NCBI GenBank assembly: GCA_037127315.1
Contig: JBBBDQ010001155.1
Location: forward strand, 1,218,501 to 1,282,500
DNA: 64,000 bases
Direction of reading: 5' to 3'
DNA from: Ascarosepion bandense
Taxonomy: Eukaryota > Mollusca > Cephalopoda > Sepiida > Sepiidae
Positions within the stretch are counted from its first letter, which is position 1. Each line of letters starts with the position of its first letter. The position numbers and the translations under genes were made by a program. This document shows, in pieces, positions 47,131 through 57,240 of the stretch. The notes below the pieces were generated by a model that ran no database searches, was not told the origin of the DNA, and worked only from the letters and a program-made list of their open reading frames with translations.

Positions 47131-47389
47131 TTAAATTATTTTTCATGTAAAGAATAAAAATTCTGTCCACATACACATTGAAACAAGACAGAACATAGTG
47201 AAGAAACTGGTTGAAAATTCATGCATCCTCTTGACATAAAGTAATTTAATTTCTTCGATTTAAGGTAAATTTATTTATCTGCAATATCCACTTAGCATGA
47301 CATTGATACAATGTACCAATTTTGAGTCCCATTTTTAATTTCTGCCTATGAGAAGTCAGCAGTCATGCAAGGAATTTTAGTAACAACTG

Positions 47390-48510
47390 TGCAAATCCCC
47401 TTCTATGGTTTCTAACCTAGATCCACACAAAGCATGTGAACCTGATGATATCCCTGTAATAGTCATTAAAAAATTTGCTCCCAAACTGGCTCCTGTTCTC
47501 TCTAAACTGTATAAGTTCCTTGCTGTCTCTTGCTTTTCTACTGGCTAGAAATCATCATCTGTAGTTCCAGTTTTGAAGAACTTAGGTAAAGTGTCCGACC
47601 CTTCCCACTAGTGGCCTCATAGTCTTCTACCTCTTTTTGGGAAATTCTTAGAGACTCTAATCAATGCTAAATTGGTTAAGCATCTCACAACTCAGGGCTG
47701 TTTTTTAAAAAAAACAATATGGCTTTCGTTTCTCCAGGTCAACTGTTGATGTAATGATGATAATTATAGAAAGAGTCTATGAAGCTTTAGATAAGAATGG
47801 TGAAGCCTGGACTTTGCACATCTTGAAAGCTTTTGACAGAGTTTGGCATACAGATCTTCTCCATTAGCTGAAATGTTAGAATATTTCAGAAAAATGTTTG
47901 AACTGATCTTTCCTAGCAAATCATGAAATGAAAGTTATCCTGAATGGCCACTCTCCCTGATCCTTTCATTTTAATGCAGGTGTCATGGGACCCTGTCCTT
48001 GGACTTACTTTGTTTTTTTGAATTTTCATTAATGACCTTCCTGTTGACATCAGCTTTCAACTTGGTATCTACACTGATGTCACAACCATTTACTCCTTTC
48101 TTGATAGTAAGTTTGAACAGTGTGATAAGGTCAAATTGACAGCTGATGTCCAAAATGACTGGGACAAAGGATAGTTTGTTAATTTTAATGCCATCAAAAC
48201 TAAAGTGTTCTCTATTAATCATCTGAGAGAGTCCTCTCTGCCTTCCATTGCATGGGTAATGCTGACCTCCAAGAAAAAGATCGTTGCACCTTTTCTGTTT
48301 AACATTCTCAGTAGACATGAAGTGGAGAGACTATATTGAATCAATTTAAGAAAGCTGTAAGTTTACCATTCGTCCATGATTAGAATATTGCTGCTACTTA
48401 TATGCTCCTACTATTTATTTAGAGCTCCTTGATAAAATCCAAAGAAGAATCAGTAATATTATTGGTCTAGATCTGGCATCTTAGCATCAGACATTTTCTC
48501 ACCACTTGAG
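47390..48510 (+). mobile_element. LINE family F1, decayed internal fragment
   Basis: Plus-strand pieces: VSNLDPHKACEPDDIPVIVI, PKLAPVLSKLYKFLAVSCFS (47400-47545), a KAFDRVWHTDLLH-like block near 47830, an ADVTTIYSFLDSKFEQCDK-like palm motif near 48080, then FVNFNAIKTKVFSINHLRES. It ends near 48510 without the family 3' UTR, so it is truncated at both ends. Confidence 0.8.
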
Positions 48511-48583
48511 CACAATTAAAAGGCCAGGAAGACTGTGTTCATGCATGAAACAGTGTCTACTCTTGAAGCAATCTTCATGGTCT

Positions 48584-48645
48584 TTGATATATATGTGTGT
48601 GTGTGTATGTATGTATGTATGTATATATATATATATATATATATA
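48584..48645. repeat. Compound microsatellite (TG)n(TATG)n(TA)n
   Basis: TGTGTGTGTG, then TATGTATGTATG, then a TA run ending near 48645. Another (GT)n tract lies near 48991-49010. Confidence 0.9.
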
Positions 48646-49779
48646 AATATTTTCATGTGAGGAATGTTGGTTAGGACAGGGTCAAACAGAAGAGAAATTG
48701 TAGCAGTAATCTTTCTTTGGTAGTGGAAGGCAGGTGATTTGTCTATTGGTTTAAGGATAGTAGGTAGAAAAAATCTTCGGATTCACCAAATTAAAATTCT
48801 AATCTATATAATAGACAAAACATGAATTGAAGAAGCAGATAATTAATGAAGTTTAAATTTACTGCAGTGATGACAAATGCTAATCAATTCATTACATTTA
48901 TTAAAGAATATTCTAATATAAAAATCTTTAAATCCTAATTTTTTTCTGCTAAACATACATTACATTTATCACCTAGACTAATTTATATATATGTGTGTGT
49001 GTGTGTGTGTTTTCCAGCAAATAATGTATTCCTTATAGATTATGGTTAAAATTAGTTATAGTCTAATTCCCACTCCCCAACATAGTGTGCATTATTAAGG
49101 GCTCAACCAAAAAATGTTGAAAGGTAAACCTACAAATGAAACTCTCACCTGCAGCTGGAGAAAAGTGGGAGATTACCTCTCCCCTATTCTGGCCAAAGCT
49201 TGACTAGCAACATTGTATATAGGGCCTAAGTTGATGTCGATGGACTACCCACCATGAATTATATTGGCTCAACTGAGTGCATATTTAAAAAAGGATAATA
49301 CAACCATTTATCATCCTTTAAATTAAATAAGTATTGTAGTAGGTACAATTTAAAGAGGAAGAAATGTTTTAAAAAGTAGAGTGGAGCAGAATAAGAAAAA
49401 AGTAAAAGCCTATGTAGTGGGGGAACATTTTGATAAATTATGTCAAGGAGAAAAAATTGGCCATTTTGATGTCTCCAAATACGAGATTAGAGATGTTGAG
49501 ATACCAAAAAATATTTTTTCACAAATATAGAACATTGATGAAGTTTCCATATGAAGTAAAAAAAAATAAAATAAAACTCACCACAAAAGTGAACATGACC
49601 TGGAACCTAGAGCAGAGAACCACCAAAATGAAAACCCTAACTTTCCATTCATTTGCTTTAAGGTGGCCCTTATTTATAGCATCTTCTCCCTCTATTACCA
49701 CAAGGATGATGGCATTGAAATATTTGACAAAATAGTGAATCCCTGAAGTTCCCATATGGGGTTAATAATAAAAAAACAT
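48646..49779. other. Unassigned sequence before the F2 LINE
   Basis: Contains a GC-richer block at about 49140-49260 that may belong to the 5' region of the F2 element, and the frame 49430-49735 without known motif. Confidence 0.4.
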
Positions 49780-51090
49780 TGATGACATCCTCTCTGGTCA
49801 TCCTTCAGCTACCATTCACATTAGTGGCAATTTCCAAGGAATGTTTTGTTCACTCAAACAGAACTGATGACAACAGAACATATGGTTATTTCTTCACAGC
49901 TTACCAGACTTTGAATAAACTGACTTGCATTCCCTATACACAACTGATCCTTTTAGACTCTCCTTACTTTCTGCCCTGATTAATATTCCTCTGAGATGTT
50001 ACCACCCTTGGGCACCTAAGACTATTCATTGATCTATGTCAAAGTGATGCAAAAGCCAAAGATGTCTTCACATGTACTATTTCATAAGACAGTCTACACA
50101 TATACCAAAGCTGCTTGGGACAACTTCAGATCCTACATTGCACCCCTCCCAGCTTTCTTCAAAAATAGAGCTTCCAGAACAGTTTCCCTAATTTCCAAAT
50201 GGATTCCTCTCCAACATAGAATAAACAGCTTTATCCACTTCAAAAAATACTAAGCAAAGCCAAATAGCTAAGTTGTCGACAACCTCAACAGAAACAACCT
50301 TGATAATAAACATATCTCAAGAAGGATTATTTTAGATACCTCAAAGGTCTCTGATAAGGTGTGCCATCAAGGATTGCTGCATAAAACTATCGGCTATGGA
50401 ATTTAAAGGGTTAGTCTTATTATCAATCAATTTTTTCATATAAGATAGATTTATGAAGGTCATTGTTAATGGCCAATCCTCTGAGGTACAAGAAATCAAT
50501 GCTGTTATTCCCCCAAGGCTCTCTTCTTGGGCTTACTCTCTTTCTACTTTATATTTATGATCTACCTAAGAGCATTCTTATATATATATGCAAGTGATAC
50601 AATGGTAGATGGGTGCCTGATCGATGATAGAGTACTGATGCCATCTATGGGCAGGAGCTGCCCTATTTTCACTTTCCAGTTTCAATAGTCCAAAAGTGTC
50701 TATGCTACTTTGTGGGTGATGAATTTTTACAACCCTAAAACACTTTTTCCACAAGCAAAACATTGCAAGCCTTTTGTTAAACTACTGTTATTTCCATAAA
50801 CAATGTTTAGTGGACTACATTCCTTAGTTCCACCAATTCTAACCTTCATAGCTAAGACCCACCATGTCATGTTCATTATAGGAAATGACCCTCGTTTCAT
50901 TGGTAAGATATAACTTCCATTTGAACATGCTTCTTTCTGAAACAGTTACTTTGTGGAACTGATTGCTATGAGGATGCTTCCCCAATCATTACAATAACCT
51001 GCTCAAATCTAGTGTTATCCATTATTTTCCTCACATATCCTTAAACTGTGTCACTTATTTTTACTCTGTAACCACTGAATTTGTACGGGT
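49780..51090 (+). mobile_element. LINE family F2 (Jockey/CR1-like, distinct from F1), decayed
   Basis: The endonuclease end is visible at 49790-50250: HSNRTDDNRTYGYFFTAYQT, HKTVYTYTKAAWDNFRSYIA and ISKWIPLQHRINSFIHF. Then RNNLDNKHISRRI and TSKVSDKVCHQGLLHKTIGY (50300-50395), the reverse-transcriptase block matching the AFDxVxHxGLLxK pattern; RLSSWAYSLSTLYL; and a C-terminal part 50650-51060 similar to 56700-57220. Numerous stops. It ends near an A-rich run at 51097. The YADD box is lost around 50580, where a short AT run lies. Confidence 0.75.
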
Positions 51091-51289
51091 GAAAATTGTT
51101 AAAAAAAGAAAAAAGAAGCCCTTCCAGCTCAAGAGTGAGGTGGGAACTAGCTTGTGTCATTTAATACCTCCGAAATAAGACTGGTAACATTTCATCACCA
51201 CCAAGAAGATCCTAAATTCTCTCTAATCCTGATGAGCAGTCATACCTTCAGAGGCTCCCTCCCTCAAATGGCTATTTATTGTAAACCTC

Positions 51290-51545
51290 AAATGAAACTT
51301 GTATATTTATGCCATTATTAAAGATGCTGGAAAAATGGTTAGCTCCTTGTATCAATCCAGAAACTTTACGAGAGACAGATTAAACTGGGAGGGGATTATT
51401 GCACTCATATCTGGGCTGATGCTTCACAACAACTGAGTTAAAAAAATGATTATATAGCCACATGGGTGATGAATTATTCTACAATCTGCAAACCTTATCC
51501 AACAGATGAAACATTGCGAGCTTCTCACTACTCTATTGCTATTAT
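51290..51545 (+). mobile_element. F2 LINE, short 3' fragment
   Basis: Shares the block containing TAAACTGGGAGGGGATTATT, GGGTGATGAATTATTCTACA and AAACATTGCGAGCTTCTC with the C-terminal region of the F2 copies at 50690-50780 and 56740-56830. It directly abuts the RTE fragment starting at 51547. Confidence 0.6.
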
Positions 51546-51546
51546 T

Positions 51547-53455
51547 CTTCTTCTATGTGCTGTATCTCCTCGGGATGGTGATGACTCTCCACAATTTCTT
51601 GTTTTTTGTAGTTCTTAATAAATTTAATCTTTTTTATTATCTCTATTAAACTCTGTTCTGCCATCCATTTATTTAAGCTTGCTATGTAATACATCATTCA
51701 ATCAGTCCCTGGCCTGACATATAGATGGCGCCACTCATAAAAAATCCATATGATTTTTATGAAGTACTAACCATCAAATGGCACAGGACAAAATTTGGGC
51801 CCAATCAAATTAATAGTTTACAAATTACAATTATTTAAGTGAAGCTACTGCTGCAAATTTTCAAAATAATCGAAAAATCTGAATTTCATGTGTTGATAAA
51901 ATATTGCTTTCTGATGAGAAAAATACTGTTCAAGTAAAGCAATGGATTGATAAGTGTTATTTGAACTTTGCTTCGTCCGAAACAACGGTTAAGAGGTGGT
52001 ATGTTGACGTTAAATGCAGTTGTACAGACACAAATGATGCTGAACACTCAGGTCCCCTCAAATTGGCAGTTGTTCTGGAAAACACCAAAAAAATCCACAA
52101 ACTCGTTTTGGCCAATCGTAAATTGAAGTTGCATGAGATAGCAGAGGAGTTGAACCTATCAGAAGACAGTGTATTCGCCATTTTGCATGAACATTTGTCA
52201 ATGAGAAAGCTGTGTTCAAAGTGGGTGCCATGTTTGTTCATAGCAACAACATATTGATGATTCAGAGCGTTGTTTGCAATACAACAAGAAGGAGTTTTTA
52301 CGTAAATATGTGACAATGGATGAAACATGGATCCACCACTTCATTCCAAAGTCAAATCGACAGTCAGCTGAGTGGACAGCAGCAGATGGAAGCTGTCCAA
52401 CACGACCAAAAATGTAAACATCAGCAGGTAAGGTTTTGGCCTCCATATTTTGGGATGTGCAAGGTATTTTATCTTTTTTTTTATCTTTTATTTTTTAATT
52501 ACCTTGAGAAAGGAAGAACCATCAATAGTAGATATTATATAGCATTATTGTGAGCTTAAAGGAAGAAATTGCCAAATACGGCCACAAATGAAGAAGAAAA
52601 AGTGATCTTTCACTAAAACAATGTACTGTGACACAAGTCCATCAAAATGATGGAAAAACTACATGAATTGCACTTTGAATTACTTCTGCATCCACCCTAT
52701 TTTCCAGATCTGGCTTCCAGCAACTAGTGGCTGTTTGGTGACCTCAAAAAAATGATCCAAGGAAAGAGATTTGGCTTCAGTAAAAAAGTGGTGTCAGAAA
52801 CTGAGGTATATTTTGAGGCCAAAGACAAATCTTTCAACAAAAAAAGACATTGAATTGTTAGAGAAGCATTGGACTTAGTGCATCACCTTAGAAGAAAACA
52901 ATGTTGATGAATAAAACTAAATTTTGCCTAAAAGTTGTTGTTTTATTAGTTAGGCTTAGGATTTACTAAGTGGTGTGTTAGGTTATACATTGTTTGGCTC
53001 TGTCTCTCTTGCTTTCAATATATCCTGTCAGTATAAAATTTTCCAAGTCTCTTTCCTCATTATGAGCTCTAGAAATTTCAAATATTTCTGATGTTAAGTA
53101 TAAGTGTTCTTTTTGTTTTATTTTCTCTAAAACTTCATTGCCCACATATCCAGTCTATGGTATTCTCAGCATCCTTCTGTAGAGCATCTGTTCCTTCAAG
53201 TCTTTTCTTCATCTAAGGAGATTGTCCGGCACTGATATTGCATAACAGTTCAGTACTATCTTTTTAGTTTCTAAAGAAATTTTCCCATTTCTTAATACTT
53301 TGTTTAGCTTTTGGAAGGCAACTTTAGCTATCTTAATGTGCCTTCAGATTTCAGTGTCACATTTTCTATTCTCTGTTAAAACACTTCCCAGATATTTAAA
53401 TTGTACATGCTTCATTTTGCTATCTCCAATTTTCAATTTGCATGTATATCTCTAT
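51547..53455 (-). mobile_element. RTE-type LINE fragment split by mariner A copy 2
   Basis: The 3' end lies at 51547-51690 (CTTCTTCTATGTGCTGTATC, then TCTGCCATCCATTTATTTAA) and the rest at 52988-53455 (CTCTGTCTCTCTTGC onward; TCCTTCTGTAGAGCATCTG; CTTCCAAAAGCTAAACA complement). Both halves align in order with 7461-8223. The gap between them is the inserted mariner. The coding remnant is too broken to read as protein except for short blocks. Confidence 0.82.
51691..52986 (+). mobile_element. Mariner transposon A, copy 2 (inactive), inserted in the RTE fragment
   Basis: Left end ACATCATTCAATCAGTCCCT and right end complement of AACACACCACTTAGTAAATC are diverged terminal repeats. The N-terminal frame 51904-52257 (117 codons) has VKQWIDKCYLNFASSETTVK, the helix-turn-helix SEDSVFAILHEHLSMRKLCS, and downstream TMDETWIHHF with the first catalytic aspartate intact. 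Further on FHXNNVL (a stop replaces the Q of HQDN) and HPPYFPDLASSN show loss of later catalytic residues. So this copy is damaged at different positions from copy 1. Confidence 0.88.
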
Positions 53456-53660
53456 TCCTCCCCAAAAGTGGTACAGGCTCTTAAAAGGAGGCTTCCTTCA
53501 CTACTACAATCTTAATCTCTTTAAGTCCAGGGTCGGTTGATATCTAGCCTACATATACTCCCAATATGCACTTCTTACTACCTTCTCCTTTTCCATTACA
53601 ATAATCTCACTCTACCTTAAGTGACCTTTGGTCCCTTTATTGCTTGAACTAAAATAAAAC
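53456..53660 (+). mobile_element. LINE 3'-end fragment (F1/F2 type)
   Basis: Plus-strand residues HYYNLNLFKSRVG and YLAYI match the C-terminal pattern YNLxxFKxRVNRHL of the Jockey/CR1-like families. It is followed by a short UTR. Junction with the RTE fragment is at about 53456. Confidence 0.55.
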
Positions 53661-54542
53661 AATGGGTAATAATTCCTTAAGGGCTGATTTCAATTCCCAC
53701 TGACTTTCAATATAAAAAAATATACTTAAGATTAAATGTTTAAAAAATATTTATCAAAATCAAATAAATAATCTGTTACATGCAGTAACTTTGAGAAAAA
53801 AAAAACAACCCAAAAATCAACCAAGTAAAAAGTAAGTAAGTACAATAAAATTTACAAAATACAGAAAATGGCTTCTCAATTAAAGATCAACAGCAACTAA
53901 TTAGGGTTGGCATAGGGTGGGGACAAACAATGAATTTCTGTACAGTTTAATGTTTTTTTATTTGTTTTCTTTTTTTATAAACTGTTTATAGAGATGTTTT
54001 CACAAAACAGAAATTTTCAAAAATGAAATCTTCAAAAGCACAGACAAAAATAACTCAGGATCATATGTCATAAAAAAATTTGCTTCATTTTAATTGTGAC
54101 CTATTAGGCAGGTTGATTGAATGGCTAATATAATCATGTGGCAGATATCATGTTAATTAAACCAAGACAAACACAAAAATTGGATTGGAACTAAATAAAA
54201 ATAAACAAGTTATAGATTCTAATTTAGAGAAAAAATCCTCTTCTAATTTACAAAAGAAAATTAATTTGTGTATCTCCAGAAATTTACAAAATTTCTGCAG
54301 TGTAAAACATTAATAAATGAAAATGCTAATTGATTAAATAATAAATAGAATCAAAACCACAACAGAGAAGCACTATCACTTTGTTCTTTTAGCCTAGAAA
54401 AAAAAAACAGTGGCAGTATGTGCAGTATGTGATGGATGAATTGTCGTCTAAATTACACAAAAATGAAAATAGCACTGACATCTCCTTTTAACAGATATGT
54501 TTACTAAAATTATAAAAAAAAATATTTTGAAATATTAAAGAG
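53661..54542. other. Unassigned sequence
   Basis: AT-rich, no recognised feature. Confidence 0.45.
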
Positions 54543-55200
54543 TAAATTTATTCAATAAAATTGCCTTTGACTTCAACTACAGCCTCCAGACAAATTTGAG
54601 ATTTCCTACAACTCTTCTGGATGGTCTCCTTGTTTAAGTTGGTGAATGCTGCCATAATCCTTGCCTTCAGTTCATCTTCAAGAAGTTTTGTGGGTCTCTC
54701 ACTCAACTGCAATCCATACAAAATTATCAAAGGGGAATTAGGTAGCCAGGTGTTAAGAGGTGAAGTGGTTGCAGAAATTGTCTGACAGACATTTTTTTTT
54801 TTTTAATCATATCACCCCAAGCAAGGCGGTAACACCACTGATGTGCAGGGGGCTACGTAAGAGTGAAAAGATTGGAAAAGAGAAAGCCAGAAACCATATC
54901 CTAAACAGGGAACAAGGGATGAGCCTCTTCACCTGTTCAATATTGGGTCCTCTTGTTTGTGTGGCATGGTGCAGAGTCCTGTTGCCAGGCATAGGGTTTT
55001 CCAGCAACCACCCTCTTGATCCACCTTAATTTACTTGATGTAGACCTTGGTGTTGAGTCTGAGGCCCTCAGAAAACAATTCAGTTCTTTTCTTATCAGAA
55101 CAACCAGAGTGAATTTTCGAAGTTGCCGTATCTTTATAATCACCCTCAGACTCATCCAACTCTTTCTGAATCCTCTGCTCTAACTTCAGATTAACACTCA
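54543..55200 (-). mobile_element. Tc1/mariner-type transposase relic C
   Basis: Minus-strand order: GLRLNTKVYIK-like residues near 55060, VVAGKPYAWQQDSAPCHTNK (55000-54945; second catalytic aspartate), then, after an inserted LINE tail, TWLPNSPLIILYGLQLSE near 54740 (degraded WPPNSPDLNPLDYYVW) and LEDELKARIMAAFTNLNKET, SCRKSQICLEAVVEVKGNFI to the C-terminus at 54548. The N-terminal DNA-binding part and terminal repeats were not found. Confidence 0.78.
54794..54890 (-). mobile_element. F1 LINE 3' tail inserted in relic C
   Basis: Read on the minus strand: AGCCCCCTGCACATCAGTGG, CTTGCTTGGGGTGATATGAT and 14 A residues. It is a very short F1 insertion, matching the 3' UTR at 35190-35236. It splits the transposase between the HT and WPPNSP blocks. 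Confidence 0.8.
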
Positions 55201-55456
55201 AACACTCTGAAATGTTTGTATTAGAGCTTCCGGCATGAATGCCAAGCAGTACAGCATGCCATTTTCAAATTTCTAGCAGAGTGAATTGCATTGTGATGCT
55301 TTTTTCTTACAGTTGGTGCCCAACTGACCCTACTATACAGTACAATCAACAAAACCAAAAGCTATCAATGCACATTCACAAAATTAAAAATAAAAAATAG
55401 TGAAAATTTATCATTGCCAAGTTATTACGAGACCATTTTCATTTATTGCCCAAATA

Positions 55457-56353
55457 CGAGGGTCATTCAATAAATAAGGTGAATTTTTCGGTATAAGGAC
55501 TTCTAATACAGATAGAAACTTACTTTTGTTTTATTTTTCAACGTAGTCTCCCAACAGTGTCACACTTTTCCCATTTGTGCACAAGCTTCCGTATTCTCTC
55601 AGCGTAAAAATCTTTGGATTGATGTATCAGTCAATTGCTCACAGCACTTTTGACTTCATCATCACTTTCAAACTTTGTGCCTCTCATGAATGCTTTCAAG
55701 GCACCAAACAGGTGAAAGTCTGAAGGGGCAAGGTCTGGGCTGTAAGGGGAATGAGGGAGTAGTTCCCAGCCCAGCTCATTGATTGTCTGCACCATTTGGG
55801 CTGCTGTGTAAGGCCTTGTGTTGTCTTGATGCAAGACGACTCCATGTGACTGATGACCCTTGCATTTGTTCAACAGATAGGCTCAAAGTCCTTACAATAT
55901 CATCCACTGTCACCCTTCTGCCAGACTGAATGAGGTCATTGACTGATTTTATCACTTCAGGGGACCACACTTCTGTAGGCCTTCCAGGTCTGTCTTCATC
56001 CTCAACACTGCACTGTCCTTCTTTAAACAATTTAGCCCACTTGAAGATATTTTTTTGGCTGAAACATGTGGCACCATACACAGTTGACATTCTTCTATGG
56101 ATTTCAACTGGTTTGAACCCTTCAGCAACCAAAAACTTGCTAACTGACCTTTGTTCAATCCTAAAGCATGCTTCTTGGTCGGCCATCTTTGTTAATCTCC
56201 AAAACTCTCAAAGTTTTTTTTTCAATCAGCAAAAAAAATTAAATCCCTTTGAAAAAGAAGTAAAGGAAAAAAATAAAAATAAAAAAGTAAGCTTCTATCT
56301 GTATTAGAAGTCCTTATACTGAAAAATTCACCTAATTTATTGAATGACCCTCG
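55457..56353 (-). mobile_element. Mariner-type element D, internally deleted, near-identical 66-bp terminal repeats
   Basis: Ends 55457-55522 and 56288-56353 (CGAGGGTCATTCAATAAAT...) are inverted repeats with about three differences, each flanked by TA. On the minus strand the transposase N-terminus is intact from M at 56186: IEQRSVSKFLVAEGFKPVEI, helix-turn-helix, EDRPGRPTEVWSPEV, VNDLIQSGRRVTVDDIV, LSLSVEQM. It then jumps near 55865 into GHQSHGVVLHQDNTRPYTA and LLPHSPYSPDLAPSDFHLFG in another frame. The middle with the first catalytic aspartate is deleted. It is an 897-bp non-autonomous derivative. Confidence 0.93.
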
Positions 56354-56439
56354 TATTAGTTGACAATGCTTAGCACAACTTCTCCCTCAGAAATATTGAC
56401 AAAATACTACCTTAGTGCATAATATTCCAGTCTTTAGTG

Positions 56440-57240
56440 AATATCTATGCAATTGATGTATTTGGGTGCACCTTCAAAAATCTAGATGACCAAAATCTAG
56501 CAGCTAATCTCTCTTCTGTCTTAACTGTAACAGCACAACAGATGAAAAACTTGACTGTCACATTCAATATGTCAGAAGCCATCATCAAGCAGACATGAAA
56601 TTTTCACTTCTCTAACTCCTCCTCTTATGCCCTTTTTTAACAAAGGGCCAGATCAAATAAAAAAGAATAGAGTACTTGTGGCTACATCTGTGCTGGAGCT
56701 ACCAACTCTTCACTTTCCTGATTTCAAATGTGTCTACACAGCCTTGTAGGTAATGAGTTATTTTCCATCCTACAAACCTTTTCTGCCAGACAAAATGTTA
56801 CAAGTCTCTAGCTGCTCTATCGCTATTTCCATGGTACATTCCTTAGTTTCACAATTTTGTTGTTTTTAATTAAGGATTGCTGTCAAAATATGTGATAGCT
56901 AGATAGTGATACTCCAGTCTTGACAAAATCCAAAAGCATTTCCACCTCCTTGTGCTTGATTAATAATTTTCCATGTTACAGTCTCTCTATTTCCATGGTA
57001 CATTCCTTAGTTTCACCAGTTCTTACCTTCACAGCTAAGACCCACCATGTCATGTACACTAAGGTGAATCCCATTCATTCTCTTCATATTTCATTTGTAA
57101 GAAGGAAGTGCCACTTGAAGAGCTTTTTTCTGAGAATGACTACTTTGTGCAACAGACTTCCTTCTGAGAGAATGCTTTACCAACCACTACAAGCTTAAAC
57201 TCTCCAAGTCTCAGCATAACTGTTGCCTTTCCCTACATAT
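56440..57240 (+). mobile_element. F2 LINE, 3' part of reverse transcriptase
   Basis: IDVFGCTFKNLDDQNLAANL near 56455 (region after the YADD box), LTVTFNMSEAIIKQT, ICAGATNS near 56690, then RRKCHLKSFFLRMTTLCNRL, PSERMLYQPL near 57110-57190 (C-terminal LWNxLPSE pattern). Frameshifts at several points. An internal near-repeat of CTATTTCCATGGTACATTCC occurs at 56822 and 56987. Confidence 0.72.

Noticed and set aside
49140..49260. GC-richer block ending GCAGGTGAGAG on the minus strand, considered as an exon
   Set aside because: No open frame with recognisable similarity; more probably the 5' region of the adjacent F2 LINE.
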